A stretch of 64,000 nt of DNA. It comes from Oxalobacteraceae sp. CFBP 8761 (lineage in GTDB: Bacteria > Pseudomonadota > Gammaproteobacteria > Burkholderiales > Burkholderiaceae_D). The stretch lies in NCBI GenBank assembly GCA_014841595.1, contig JACYUE010000001.1:723654-787653 (forward strand), written 5' to 3'. The notes under the pieces were generated by a model that made no database searches, was not told the DNA's origin, and saw only the letters and a program-made list of their open reading frames with translations. A program made the translations under genes and the position numbers. Below are positions 1-10,323 of this stretch, in pieces; position 1 is the stretch's first letter, and each line of letters starts with the position of its first letter.

Positions 1-483
1 CGCATACAGGTCGTCGAGCGCGCCGGCCGCCTGCACGCGCGTTGCGTCGCGCACGGTGCCATCCGGGTTCTCGTGGACCAGCACCAGCTGTTCGCGGTGC
101 AGGGCAGGCAGGCGCGCCAGGTCGGCTTCCTGCACGCTCAGGGTCGGGCCGCTGGCGACCCATTTGAAGCGGGTGGCGACGGCTTGCGGCACCGCGACGC
201 GCGAGACGGCCAGCGCGATCGAACCGGCGCTGCCGGTGACCTTGCTGCCGGCCGTGGCCTGGATGCCGCCGGCAGGGGAGTGGTACAGCCGATACACGCC
301 ATCGGCAGCCGCGCCGGGCCAGCGCACGAGGCGGCGGTCGAGCCAGACGGCGCGCGCATCGAGCTTGGTGGCGGAGGCGCTGAGCACCTCCTGGAAGGCC
401 GGACTGTCGCAGGTGGCGAGAGGAACAGCAGCGTACGCGCTGGAGGACAGCGATGCTGCCAGCAGGACAAGGTGACGTTTCAT
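1..483 (-). CDS. Pullulanase-type alpha-1,6-glucosidase, N-terminal 161 residues (cut by window edge)
   Basis: The gene reads off the left edge; only the start and first 161 codons are present. The protein opens with a signal peptide (basic MKRH, a hydrophobic stretch, likely cleavage after SSAYA at residue 18). The mature N-terminus has a short Cys/Asp segment, then a pattern recalling the N-terminal carbohydrate-binding region of bacterial pullulanases (LDARAVWLDRR, VRWPG, YRLYHS). Such enzymes debranch alpha-1,6 links in pullulan and starch outside the cytoplasm. The GH13 catalytic core would lie beyond the edge, so catalytic residues cannot be checked. It sits 7 bases downstream of the peptide transporter gene on the same strand, and an alpha-glucosidase and glucokinase are nearby, which fits maltodextrin use. 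The assignment rests on remembered family resemblance. Confidence 0.65.
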   Translation of the reverse strand, partial: MKRHLVLLAASLSSSAYAAVPLATCDSPAFQEVLSASATKLDARAVWLDRRLVRWPGAAADGVYRLYHSPAGGIQATAGSKVTGSAGSIALAVSRVAVPQAVATRFKWVASGPTLSVQEADLARLPALHREQLVLVHENPDGTVRDATRVQAAGALDDLYA

Positions 484-490
484 GGACCGC

Positions 491-2074
491 TTACCCCGCG
501 ACGCTGCTGCGATAGTGGTCGACCATGCGGTAGCGCGTCGCATACCACCCGAACGCCGCCGCCGACAGCAGCGCAAACGCGGCAAAGAAGTACATCTGGA
601 ACGCCATCACCCCCACGCCCGAGCCTTCGATATACGCGATCACCGTTTCATTCTTGACGCTGGCATTGACGATCAGCACCCACAGGTTGCCGACCGTGAC
701 GGCCAGGTACCACAGCGCCATGATCACGCCCTTCATCGAGGCGGGCGCCTGGCTGTATGCGAATTCGAGGCCCGTGGCCGAGACCAGCACTTCACCCAGC
801 GTGAGCAGCGCATACGGCGCGATCTGCCACGCGATCGAGACGGCGTCGCCGGCGTCGAGCGCCACCTGCAGATTGCCCACGACGATCCAGGCCGCAGCCG
901 ACAGTGCGATGCCGGCCGTCATGCGGCGCAGGGGTGTGGGCTCGACGCCCATCTTGCGCATCAGCGGGAACAGCGCGAGGTTGTTGATCGGGATGAGCAG
1001 CATCACGAGCAGGGGGTTCAAGGCCTGCATCTGGGCCGGAATCACGTCGAAGGTCCAGCCCAGCAGGTTCACCTGCGTGGTCATCGTGTTGGCCTGCACG
1101 ATCCAGGTCGAGGCCTTCTGGTCGAACAGCGACCAGAACGGCGTGACGAGCGCGAACACGATCAGGATGCGCAGCACGGCGCGCACGCCGTCCACGGCGT
1201 CGTCCGGATGCAGGCCGCGTGCGCGGTCCAGCTGCATCGAGGTGCCCATGCCGCCAAAGGCCATCAACAGCACCAGGGCGGTACAGGCGGCGATCACGAA
1301 GCCCCATTGCGCGGCCATGGCCAACGACGCCAAGGCGCCGGCTGCACCCAGCAAGGCCAGGTTCAGGCCTGGGCGGCCCTGGCCGGGCTGCCTGGCCAGC
1401 AGCGCGCTTTTCGCCACGCGCATGAAGGAGTGCGGATTGGCCGGTGCCGGCGGTACGTGCACGTACTTCTTTTTACCGCTCCAGAACACCATCGTCGCGA
1501 TGAACATCAGGATGCCAGGCACGCCGAAGGCCCAGGCAGGACCGTAGTCGCGCAGCAGCAGCGGCATCAGGAGCGAGGCGAAGAACGAGCCGAAATTGAT
1601 GATCCAGTAGAACGCGTCGAAGACGACTTTCGCTTTGTCCTTGTTGGTGTGGTCGAACTGGTCGCCCACGAAGCTGGCCACCAGCGGCTTGATGCCGCCC
1701 GAGCCGAGCGCGATCAAGAACAGGCCGAAGTAGAAGCCGTTGACGTTGTCTTCAAAGATGGCCAGGCAGGCGTGACCCAGGCAATACACGAGACTGAGCC
1801 AGAACACCGTGTTGTACTTGCCGAAGTAGCGGTCGGCCAGCCAGCCACCCAGCAGCGGGAAGAAGTAGACACCGATGACGAAGGTGTGGAACACGTGCTT
1901 CGCTTCGCCGGTGCGCATGTCTTCCGGCAAAAACATCAAGAGGGTCGTGATCAGGAACGGCGTCAGGATGTTGCGCATCCCGTAAAAACTGAAGCGTTCG
2001 CACCCCTCATTGGCAATGATGTAGGGGATTTGCCGGGGCATGCGCCCGGTGCCTGGTTTTGCGAGAGATGTCAT
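491..2074 (-). CDS. POT/PTR2-family proton-dependent oligopeptide transporter
   Basis: A 527-residue multi-spanning inner-membrane protein of the major facilitator superfamily. Near the N-terminus it carries the POT signature ExxER (E23, E26, R27 in NEGCERFSFYGMR), used for proton coupling. The FYGMR segment takes the place of the common FxYYG. Many hydrophobic segments follow, consistent with 12-14 helices. It should import di- and tripeptides with protons; the exact substrate cannot be read from sequence. The start chosen is the ATG at 2074, preceded by AAGGAAG; a TTG eight codons upstream keeps the frame open but overlaps the ribosome binding site. The stop lies 7 bases before the pullulanase start, so the two are probably co-transcribed. 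Confidence 0.9.
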   Translation of the reverse strand: MTSLAKPGTGRMPRQIPYIIANEGCERFSFYGMRNILTPFLITTLLMFLPEDMRTGEAKHVFHTFVIGVYFFPLLGGWLADRYFGKYNTVFWLSLVYCLGHACLAIFEDNVNGFYFGLFLIALGSGGIKPLVASFVGDQFDHTNKDKAKVVFDAFYWIINFGSFFASLLMPLLLRDYGPAWAFGVPGILMFIATMVFWSGKKKYVHVPPAPANPHSFMRVAKSALLARQPGQGRPGLNLALLGAAGALASLAMAAQWGFVIAACTALVLLMAFGGMGTSMQLDRARGLHPDDAVDGVRAVLRILIVFALVTPFWSLFDQKASTWIVQANTMTTQVNLLGWTFDVIPAQMQALNPLLVMLLIPINNLALFPLMRKMGVEPTPLRRMTAGIALSAAAWIVVGNLQVALDAGDAVSIAWQIAPYALLTLGEVLVSATGLEFAYSQAPASMKGVIMALWYLAVTVGNLWVLIVNASVKNETVIAYIEGSGVGVMAFQMYFFAAFALLSAAAFGWYATRYRMVDHYRSSVAG

Positions 2075-2286
2075 CGAACCGCTTCCTTGAATTGGCAAAC
2101 AGACGCGATGCTATGACGGGGACGCCTCTCTTTGCAACATAAAAATTGTCGTGAAACAAACTAGAAACAAAGTGGCAACATGGCCACGTAGTTTAGGTAC
2201 GGGAGCGGAATTGAAACAATCGCGTTTTACAGTGCAAGTCATTGAAATAGAAAGATTAAATACGATTTATTGCTGACTGGCTGGAA

Positions 2287-2315
2287 TTGTCAAGACGAGT
2301 CGCCTGATGTATATT
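2287..2315 (+). promoter_or_regulatory. Sigma70-type promoter for the alpha-glucosidase operon
   Basis: TTGTCA at 2287-2292, a 17-base spacer, and TATATT at 2310-2315, placed 40 bases upstream of the alpha-glucosidase ATG. It lies in the AT-rich 280-base divergent intergenic region (2075-2354) between the peptide transporter and the glucosidase. No clear operator palindrome was seen there. Confidence 0.5.
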
Positions 2316-2354
2316 GCCTAGAATTCCACATCACGCATCCGCCCGGACCAGCCA

Positions 2355-3995
2355 ATGACCCAGATCTCGACGACCGACAACCCGAACTGGTGGCGCGAAG
2401 CCATCATCTACCAGGTGTACCCGCGCAGCTTCCTCGACACCAACGGTGACGGGGTCGGCGACCTGGCCGGTGTGACCGAAAAGCTCGACTACATCGCGAG
2501 CCTGGGCGTGGACATTGTCTGGCTGTCGCCGTTCTTCAAGTCGCCGATGGCCGATTTCGGCTACGACATCGAAGACTATTGCGACGTCGATCCGCTGTTC
2601 GGCGACCTGGCCGACTTCGATCGCATGGTCGCCAAGGCGCACAGCCTGGGCCTGAAGATCATGATCGACCAGGTCATGTCGCACACGGCCGAGACGCACA
2701 AATGGTTCGTCGAAAGCCGCGCCAGCCGCGACAATCCGAAGTCGGACTGGTATGTGTGGGCCGACCCGCTCCCGGACGGCAACCCGCCCAACAACTGGCT
2801 GTCGGTATTCGGCGGCTCGTCGTGGCAGTGGGACACGCGCCGCAAGCAGTACTACCTGCACAACTTCCTGGTGAGCCAGCCGCAGCTGAACTTCCACAAC
2901 CCGCTGGTGCAGCAGGCGCACCTCGATGCGCAGCGTTTCTGGCTCGAGCGCGGCGTCGACGGCGTGCGCATGGATGCGTGCGTGTTCCACTTCCACGACC
3001 GTCAGTTGCGCAGCAATCCGCCGGCGCTGGTGCGCGACACGTCGACCGTGACGGACGTGAACCCATACGGCATGCAGGCGCACCTGTATGACAAGACGCA
3101 GCCCGAGAACATCGCGTTCCTCGAGCGCGTGCGCGCACAACTGAATGAATTCGGCGCCGTCTCGATTGGCGAGATCAGCTCGGATGATGCGCTGGCCCAG
3201 ATGAGCGAGTACACCGAAGGCGGCAACAAGCTGCACATGGCCTACAGCTTCAACCTGCTCACGCCGGTCTTCAACGCCGGGCATGTACGCCGCCAGGTCG
3301 AGGAATTCAATGAGCGCGTCAAAGATGGCTGGGCGTCCTGGTCGGTCGGTAACCATGATGCGATCCGCGTCGCCACGCGCTGGGGCGGCGTCAACCCGGC
3401 GCCTGGTTTCACCAAGCTGGTGCTGGCGATGCAGCTCTCGCTCAAGGGCACGCCATGCCTGTACCAGGGCGATGAACTCGGCCTGACCGAAGCCGATGTG
3501 CCCTACGAACTGCTGCAGGACCCGTACGGCAAGACCTTCTGGCCCGAGTTCAAGGGCCGTGACGGCTGCCGCACGCCAATGCCATGGGTGGCTGATGCGC
3601 CGCACGCGGGCTTTACCGACGGCCAGCCGTGGTTGCCTGTGGACGCCGCGCACGTCAAGGCCGCCGTCGATCTGCAGGACCGCGACCACGATTCGATGCT
3701 GAACTTCCAGCGCCGCTTCATCGCGCTGCGCCGCAGTCTGCCGCAACTGACGCGCGGCGAGATCGCGTTCTTCGATGCGCCCGAGCCGGTCCTGGCGCTG
3801 CGCCGCGACCTGGCCGGGCATGACAGCGTGCTGGCGGCGTTCAATCTGTCGGGTGAGGAAGTCAGCTTCGACTGGCCGGCAACCGACGGCGTGGCGCAGA
3901 TGCCGGTCGATGGCCTGCAGGGCAGCGCGCAGCAGGGCCGCATCACGCTGGCGCCTTTCGGCGCCTGGTTCGGCACCGTGGCGGCGAACCGCTGA
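2355..3995 (+). CDS. GH13 alpha-glucosidase / oligo-1,6-glucosidase family
   Basis: A 546-residue cytoplasmic glycoside hydrolase of family 13, with no signal peptide. It should cleave terminal glucose from maltodextrins or isomalto-oligosaccharides. The (beta/alpha)8 signature regions are in order: the NGDGVGDL calcium-loop motif near residue 30, the nucleophile D207 in GVRMDA, the acid/base E273 in IGEIS, and the transition-state stabiliser D335 in GNHD. A beta-sheet C-terminal domain ends the protein. The length is typical for the family. The stop codon overlaps the ATG of the glucokinase-regulator gene by one base (TGATG), so glucose release and phosphorylation are translationally coupled. 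Substrate preference is uncertain. Confidence 0.92.
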   Translation: MTQISTTDNPNWWREAIIYQVYPRSFLDTNGDGVGDLAGVTEKLDYIASLGVDIVWLSPFFKSPMADFGYDIEDYCDVDPLFGDLADFDRMVAKAHSLGLKIMIDQVMSHTAETHKWFVESRASRDNPKSDWYVWADPLPDGNPPNNWLSVFGGSSWQWDTRRKQYYLHNFLVSQPQLNFHNPLVQQAHLDAQRFWLERGVDGVRMDACVFHFHDRQLRSNPPALVRDTSTVTDVNPYGMQAHLYDKTQPENIAFLERVRAQLNEFGAVSIGEISSDDALAQMSEYTEGGNKLHMAYSFNLLTPVFNAGHVRRQVEEFNERVKDGWASWSVGNHDAIRVATRWGGVNPAPGFTKLVLAMQLSLKGTPCLYQGDELGLTEADVPYELLQDPYGKTFWPEFKGRDGCRTPMPWVADAPHAGFTDGQPWLPVDAAHVKAAVDLQDRDHDSMLNFQRRFIALRRSLPQLTRGEIAFFDAPEPVLALRRDLAGHDSVLAAFNLSGEEVSFDWPATDGVAQMPVDGLQGSAQQGRITLAPFGAWFGTVAANR

Positions 3996-5842
3996 TGGCC
4001 GGCGCGCAGCCCGAGAAATTCGCGCGCACGGCGTTTGCCGATGGCCCGCGCCTGCTCGCGGACATTGGCGCCACGCATGCGCGCTTTGCGCTGCAATGCG
4101 CGCCCGGCGTGTTTCGCGACGTGGCGGTGCTGCGCTGCGACGACTTTGCCGGCATCGTGCCGCTGCTGCGCCATTACCTGCTCGACCACCAGGACGTCAC
4201 GCTGCACCACGGCGCCTTTGCGGTGGCCAACCCGATCAGCGGCGACTACGTGCGCATGACCAACCGCGCGTGGGAGTTTTCCACCGATGCGGTGCGGCGC
4301 GAGTTGGGCCTGGCCACGCTGTTGATCGTCAATGACTTCACGGCGCTGGCCACGGCCTTGCCCAATTTTGCGCGCGACGACCTGATGCAGGTCGGCCCGG
4401 GTAAGGCGGTGCCGGGCGCCGTCATCGGCGTGCTGGGCCCGGGCACAGGTCTGGGCGTCTCGGGCGGCATTCCGACCGCCGACGGTTTCGTCACGCTGGG
4501 CAGCGAAGGCGGGCACGTGAACTTCGCGCCGTTCGACGAGCGCGAATTCGCGATCCTGCAATACGCCTGGCGCGAGTGGCCGCACGTGTCGAACGAACGC
4601 CTGATTTCCGGGCCCGGGATGGAAGTGATCTACCGCGCGCTGGCCGATCGCAATGGCATCGACGCCGCGCCGCGCACGGCCGCGACGATCGTGGCCGGCG
4701 CGCTCGAACAGAACGATGCGCTGTGCCTGGAAACGCTCGAGTGCTTCTGCGGCATGCTGGGCGGCGCGGCGGCCAATCTGGCCGTCACGCTCGGCGCCTT
4801 TGGCGGCGTGTACATCGGCGGGGGCATCGTGCCGCGCCTGGGCGAGTGGTTTGCCAGCTCGCCGTTTCGCGCGCGCTTCGAAGCCAAGGGCCGTTTCTCG
4901 GATTATCTGGCCGACATTCCGACCTGGGTGATCACGACCCCGAATCCCGCCTTCCATGGCGTGGCCACCATCCTGGCCGAACACCTGCGCGGACGCAGCG
5001 GCGCCAACACGCTGATGGAGCGCATCACGCAGCTGCGCCACGAGCTCTCGCCGGCCGAAGGGCGCGTGGCCAGTCTCGTGATCGACCAGCCGCGCATGGT
5101 GCTCAATGAACCGATTGCCGAGATTGCGCGCCTGGCCGACGTGAGCCAGCCGACCGTGATCCGTTTTTGCCGCTCACTGGGGTTCCAGGGTCTGGCCGAC
5201 TTCAAGCTCAAGTTCGCCAGCAGCCTGACCGGCTCGATCCCCGTGCGCCACAGCCAGGTGCGCCTGAGCGACAGCACGCACGATCTGTCGGCCAAGGTGA
5301 TCGACAACACGGTGTCGGCGATCCTGCGTTTTCGCGACCAGCTCGACGTGCGCTCGCTGGACCGCGCGATCGAGATGGTCAGCCGCGCCAAGCGCGTCGA
5401 GTTCTACGCGATGGGCAATTCGCGCGCGGTGGCGCTCGATGGCCAGCACAAGTTCTTCCGATTCCGCATTCCTACAGCGCTGTATGGCGACGCGCACCTG
5501 TTCACGCTGGCCGCCGAATTGCTGGGGCCGGGCGACGTGGTGATTGCGGTATCGAATTCGGGCGGCTTGCCCGAACTGCTGGAGGCGGTGGACATCGCGC
5601 GCGCGGCCGGCGCCGACGTCATCGCGATCAGCAACAGCCAGTCACCGCTGGCGCGCAAGGCCAGCGTGTGCCTGGCGGTCGATCACGCCGAAGACAGCAC
5701 GAGCTTCCTGTCGATGATTTCGCGCATCCTGCAGTTGCTGCTGATCGACATCATGGCCGTCGGGATCTCGGTCGATGGCCAGCATGGACCGGCGCCGGGC
5801 CAGGATCCGCGCCGGCTGCTGATCTCGCACCTGGATAGTTAA
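3995..5842 (+). CDS. glk: Bifunctional glucokinase / RpiR (HexR)-type transcriptional regulator
   Basis: A 615-residue fusion. Residues about 10-330 are a ROK-unrelated, E. coli Glk-type glucokinase: the phosphate-binding LADIGATHARFAL motif is near the start and GPGTGLG is in the middle. From about M341 comes an RpiR family helix-turn-helix (LADVSQPTVIRFCRSLGF) followed by a SIS sugar-phosphate-binding domain (residues about 450-590, with ISNSQSPLARKA). The kinase makes glucose-6-phosphate. The regulator half would be expected to sense Entner-Doudoroff intermediates and repress glucose catabolic genes, as HexR does; that role is inferred. This fusion is known in Burkholderiales. The gene is coupled to the upstream alpha-glucosidase and converges on a lipoprotein gene with a 4-base overlap at the ends. 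Confidence 0.93.
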   Translation: MAGAQPEKFARTAFADGPRLLADIGATHARFALQCAPGVFRDVAVLRCDDFAGIVPLLRHYLLDHQDVTLHHGAFAVANPISGDYVRMTNRAWEFSTDAVRRELGLATLLIVNDFTALATALPNFARDDLMQVGPGKAVPGAVIGVLGPGTGLGVSGGIPTADGFVTLGSEGGHVNFAPFDEREFAILQYAWREWPHVSNERLISGPGMEVIYRALADRNGIDAAPRTAATIVAGALEQNDALCLETLECFCGMLGGAAANLAVTLGAFGGVYIGGGIVPRLGEWFASSPFRARFEAKGRFSDYLADIPTWVITTPNPAFHGVATILAEHLRGRSGANTLMERITQLRHELSPAEGRVASLVIDQPRMVLNEPIAEIARLADVSQPTVIRFCRSLGFQGLADFKLKFASSLTGSIPVRHSQVRLSDSTHDLSAKVIDNTVSAILRFRDQLDVRSLDRAIEMVSRAKRVEFYAMGNSRAVALDGQHKFFRFRIPTALYGDAHLFTLAAELLGPGDVVIAVSNSGGLPELLEAVDIARAAGADVIAISNSQSPLARKASVCLAVDHAEDSTSFLSMISRILQLLLIDIMAVGISVDGQHGPAPGQDPRRLLISHLDS

Positions 5843-6312
5843 TCCGCGCTTTTCAGGTTGACGCGCTCGATCGTGCGGCGCCATTCCTGCAGGCTGAGGA
5901 GGGTGTCGGATTCGGTATCGTCGACGAGGATTTCGCTGCCGTCCTGCGCAACCAGGAAGCTCTCGTGGCGCCGCGCGTCCTGCGCGCGGTTCTCGACAAA
6001 ACTCAGCTGGTAGTACGTCTTGCCGTTCACTTCGCGCGGCGCCGGGTTGTCCTCGACCACGGCGCCATGCGCCTTGCCGCCGGTGCGCCGTTCGATCTGC
6101 GCTGACCAGGCCTTCAGTTCCGGTAACGCCAGCAATGCGGTCATTGCCTGTTCCTTGCTCTGCACAGGTGCCTGCACGACAGGTGCGGCCGGCGCCGGGG
6201 CGGGCGGCGGCGCAGGCCGCTCGGCCCGCTGGCAGGCAGCAACTGCGCAGCACAGGGCAAGCGTCGCAAGAGTCGTGCGCAGGGTAGGGAAGGCGGCGGT
6301 GCGAGGGGACAT
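5839..6312 (-). CDS. Putative lipoprotein of unknown function
   Basis: A 157-residue protein with an N-terminal hydrophobic segment ending in AVAAC (Cys 27), a lipobox-like site, so probably a lipoprotein. A Pro/Ala-rich linker (residues about 30-50) separates it from a compact C-terminal domain of about 100 residues. That domain contains GKTYYQLSF and SFLVAQDGSEILVDD, suggesting a small beta-rich fold. I do not recognise the family. The gene stands alone and its 3' end overlaps that of the glucokinase fusion by 4 bases. Confidence 0.7.
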   Translation of the reverse strand: MSPRTAAFPTLRTTLATLALCCAVAACQRAERPAPPPAPAPAAPVVQAPVQSKEQAMTALLALPELKAWSAQIERRTGGKAHGAVVEDNPAPREVNGKTYYQLSFVENRAQDARRHESFLVAQDGSEILVDDTESDTLLSLQEWRRTIERVNLKSAD

Positions 6313-6495
6313 GGCAGGTTCCGGGAGATAAGACGGCCATACTAAACCATGCTTGTTTTAGCGGCAATATGCGCCGTCTGCAACGTCCATACGGACGTTA
6401 TTATTTCCACATGGAAATGCTTTCGTGGTTTTCGCCACGCTCTGCATGTGTTTCATGTTGGCATCTGATTTAGTTGATGTGAGTAATGATATTCT

Positions 6496-6511
6496 GTAGG
6501 AACATTCCTAC
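6496..6511. promoter_or_regulatory. Perfect 16-base palindrome upstream of PEP-CTERM gene
   Basis: GTAGGAA-CA-TTCCTAC, a perfect inverted repeat with a 2-base centre, lies 15 bases before the start codon at 6527. It could be an operator or overlap the ribosome binding region (AGGAA). No regulator gene is adjacent. The surrounding 6313-6526 stretch is AT-rich and otherwise featureless. Confidence 0.4.
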
Positions 6512-6526
6512 CAGTCAGTACACCGC

Positions 6527-7867
6527 ATGGACAACCGCGCTACTTACCAACGTCGTCTCGAACGAAGCTCCCACCGCGAAAAACGCCTGATGACGCTTGC
6601 CGTGCTTGGCGTTGCCGCCGGTGTGGCCGGCGTGGTGCTGCCATCGCCATCGATCAGCTGGCCAATGTTCGGACCGGCGTCGAACGCGACCCCGGTCGCT
6701 GGCGCACCGGCGCATGCATTGAGCGCGACGCCGCCAACGGCGCAGCAGACAGCTGTGGCACGGCGCATTTACCGGCACTCGGTCGTGCCGGGCGGCGTGG
6801 CGGACAAGGTCGAACTGGCGCAGATCTTGCGATCCGACCGGCTCGTGGCGGCGCACTATGCGAGCTTCAATGTCGGCAATGCCCGTGCCGTGACGGTGAC
6901 GGCCCCGCGCGCAGTCTATGTGTCGTACCGGAAGAACGATCAAATCTACTGGACCTCGAAGAAGGTCATGCTCGAAAAGGGCGAGACGCTCCTGACCGAC
7001 GGCGAGCACGAGATCCGCGCCCGCTGTGCCAACCGCATCTCGGACGTGCCGCAATATCCGGTCGAACCCCACGGGCCAACCGAAGCCGAACTCGATACCG
7101 TGGTTGCTGTCGGCAACTTCTCCGATACGGCTGGCGCGATTGGTGAGGAAGGCAACATGCTGCCCGTGGGCATGGACGACCTGATCACCAGCGAGGAAGG
7201 GGGGCAGCGCTACAATGCCATCAGCTTCCCCAATGGCGCTGGTCTGCTGACGCCGGAAAATACGACGCCAATGCCGACGCCGTCCCGCCAGGGTCAGCCA
7301 CCTGGCGTGCCGAACTGGTATGGCACGCCGATCTATGCTGGCGGCGTGCTGGGCCCTGCCAGCCCTGTCGGCGGTCGCGATGACGTGCCAGCGCCGGCCA
7401 CGGATGGTGGCGGAAGCACGGTGCCGGGAAGCGTCAGTCCGACAGTCGGCGCCGGTGACACGGGTGGCACGGATCGCCCCGGCGTTAAAGAGGTCCCGCC
7501 CCCGGTTCCCGTACCGGACGGCGGCGGCAATGACGTGCCCGAACTGCCGGTCAAGACGCCGCCGTCCCCGCCGACGCCAGGCACCGGTATCGACACGCCG
7601 GGGACTCCTGGCACGCCGGGGACCCCTGGTACGCCGGGGATCCCTGGTACGCCGGATACTCCTGGTACGCCAGGTATCCCGACTGTACCGGCGACGCCAA
7701 CGACGCCAACCACGCCAACCACGCCAACGACGCCAACGCCGCCGGGCGACACCGTGGTCGAACCGGAGGTACCGACCGAAGTGCCTGAGCCAGGCACGCT
7801 GTGGCTCGGCGGTATCGCACTGGCTGCGCTGCTGTGGCTGCGTCGCAAGGGTCCGCGCGCCCGCTGA
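6527..7867 (+). CDS. PEP-CTERM sorting-domain protein with collagen-like proline-rich repeats
   Basis: A 446-residue predicted exported protein. A basic N-terminus (KRL) is followed by a hydrophobic segment at residues about 25-45, then an ordered domain (residues about 70-200) with many beta-type segments. After that comes a low-complexity Gly/Pro/Thr region of about 170 residues, including GTPGTPG-type triplets and TPT repeats. It ends with VPEPGTLW, a hydrophobic helix and a basic tail (RRKGPRAR), the tripartite PEP-CTERM signal recognised by exosortase/XrtA. It is therefore likely exported, cleaved and displayed or released with exopolysaccharide. No exosortase gene is in the window. Function of the N-terminal domain is unknown. 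Confidence 0.85.
   Translation: MDNRATYQRRLERSSHREKRLMTLAVLGVAAGVAGVVLPSPSISWPMFGPASNATPVAGAPAHALSATPPTAQQTAVARRIYRHSVVPGGVADKVELAQILRSDRLVAAHYASFNVGNARAVTVTAPRAVYVSYRKNDQIYWTSKKVMLEKGETLLTDGEHEIRARCANRISDVPQYPVEPHGPTEAELDTVVAVGNFSDTAGAIGEEGNMLPVGMDDLITSEEGGQRYNAISFPNGAGLLTPENTTPMPTPSRQGQPPGVPNWYGTPIYAGGVLGPASPVGGRDDVPAPATDGGGSTVPGSVSPTVGAGDTGGTDRPGVKEVPPPVPVPDGGGNDVPELPVKTPPSPPTPGTGIDTPGTPGTPGTPGTPGIPGTPDTPGTPGIPTVPATPTTPTTPTTPTTPTPPGDTVVEPEVPTEVPEPGTLWLGGIALAALLWLRRKGPRAR
7592..7740 (+). repeat. Tandem collagen-like and Thr-Pro coding repeats
   Basis: Roughly nine-base units encoding Gly-Thr-Pro (with Ile or Asp variants) run from about 7592 to 7680, then units encoding Pro-Thr-Thr from about 7690 to 7740, inside the PEP-CTERM gene. 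The near-identical units suggest replication slippage and variable copy number between strains. Confidence 0.8.
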
Positions 7868-7890
7868 AAGACGCAGACAACACAGACAAC

Positions 7891-7926
7891 AAAAAACCCG
7901 CGAGGTGTGAACCTCGCGGGTTTTTT
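7891..7926. terminator. Bidirectional Rho-independent terminator
   Basis: AACCCGCGAGGT and its complement flank a GTGA loop, with six A on the left and six T on the right. It sits between the convergent PEP-CTERM gene and groEL and should end transcription from both sides. Confidence 0.9.
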
Positions 7927-7982
7927 ATCGTGGGTAGCTGGGGCGAAGCCTGCAGCGTGCTTCGCCCGGACTGCCCCGGCAA

Positions 7983-9632
<1,650 letters not shown>

Positions 9633-9668
9633 TTATTTCTCCGAAATGTTCGTGAGTGGGGTCAGAAA

Positions 9669-9959
9669 TTACAGTGCGACGATCGCGAGGATTTCTTCTT
9701 CGCGCAGCACCAGCAGTTCCTGGCCATCGATCTTGACGGTCTGAGCGCCATACTTGGAGAACAGCACGCGATCGCCGACTTTCACTTCCAGAGGGCGGAG
9801 CTGGCCGTTATCTTGCACTTTACCGTTACCAACGGCGAGAACTTCGCCTTGGTCCGGCTTCTCTGCCGCGGCATCAGGGATGATCAGGCCGGACGCAGTT
9901 TTGGTTTCCTGGTCGAGACGCTTCACGATTACGCGATCGTGCAGAGGGCGAAGGTTCAT
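9669..9959 (-). CDS. groS: Co-chaperonin GroES (Hsp10)
   Basis: A 96-residue GroES with [13 protein letters not shown] at the start, the mobile loop around [11 protein letters not shown], and the VLFSKYGAQ segment near the C-terminus. The start is the ATG at 9959, preceded by AAGGAG with a good spacing; the frame stays open upstream to about 10055, but the extra residues are not GroES-like. First gene of the groES-groEL operon. Confidence 0.98.
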   Translation of the reverse strand: MNLRPLHDRVIVKRLDQETKTASGLIIPDAAAEKPDQGEVLAVGNGKVQDNGQLRPLEVKVGDRVLFSKYGAQTVKIDGQELLVLREEEILAIVAL

Positions 9960-10048
9960 GCAAAACTCCTTAATATTCAATGGATTAACTGGCGTTTTTG
10001 ACGCCGTCGCAGCAATTTCATGATGCTGCGCCGGTCTGCAAAGAGTTG

Positions 10049-10075
10049 TTAGCACTCTCAGCTAACGAGTGCTAA
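10049..10075. promoter_or_regulatory. CIRCE operator (HrcA binding site)
   Basis: TTAGCACTC, a 9-base spacer, then GAGTGCTAA: a perfect match to the CIRCE consensus. It lies just downstream of, and overlaps by one base, the -10 box of the groES promoter. HrcA bound here would block transcription until heat shock. hrcA itself is not in the window. Confidence 0.97.
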
Positions 10076-10103
10076 TTATAGGGACGATAACCTGCCTTTT
10101 CAA
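10075..10103 (-). promoter_or_regulatory. Sigma70 promoter of groES-groEL
   Basis: Read on the minus strand: TTGAAA (10103-10098), a 17-base spacer, TATAAT (10080-10075). The -10 box abuts the CIRCE element. The near-consensus match suggests housekeeping sigma plus HrcA repression, in addition to any heat-shock sigma input. Confidence 0.85.
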
Positions 10104-10288
10104 GGCGCATGATGGCGAAAACATTTTAAACACTTGATATAGCGCAATCATGACATTGGCATATGCGCAATGTTTGCCGGCGTTTGTCCGCCGCACATGG
10201 CACGACAGAAGGGCGGCAGCGTACACCGCCAGCCACATCGACGCCGCACGCCAGCGTGCTATTACTGCCGCACGGCAATGGGCACCGG

Positions 10289-10318
10289 TTGACGGAAAAA
10301 GCAACTCGATCCTATAGT
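10289..10318 (+). promoter_or_regulatory. Promoter of the zapB-like/zapA operon
   Basis: TTGACG (10289-10294), an 18-base spacer and TATAGT (10313-10318). Transcription would begin about 7 bases after the -10 box, at or next to the ATG at 10324, so the mRNA would be leaderless. Confidence 0.6.
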
Positions 10319-10323
10319 GTCGG

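Noticed and set aside
482..2116. Long plus-strand open frame (544 codons) antisense to the peptide transporter
   Set aside because: It is rich in His, Arg, Gln and Asp with no motif; it is the mirror frame of a high-GC transporter gene that carries the POT signature.
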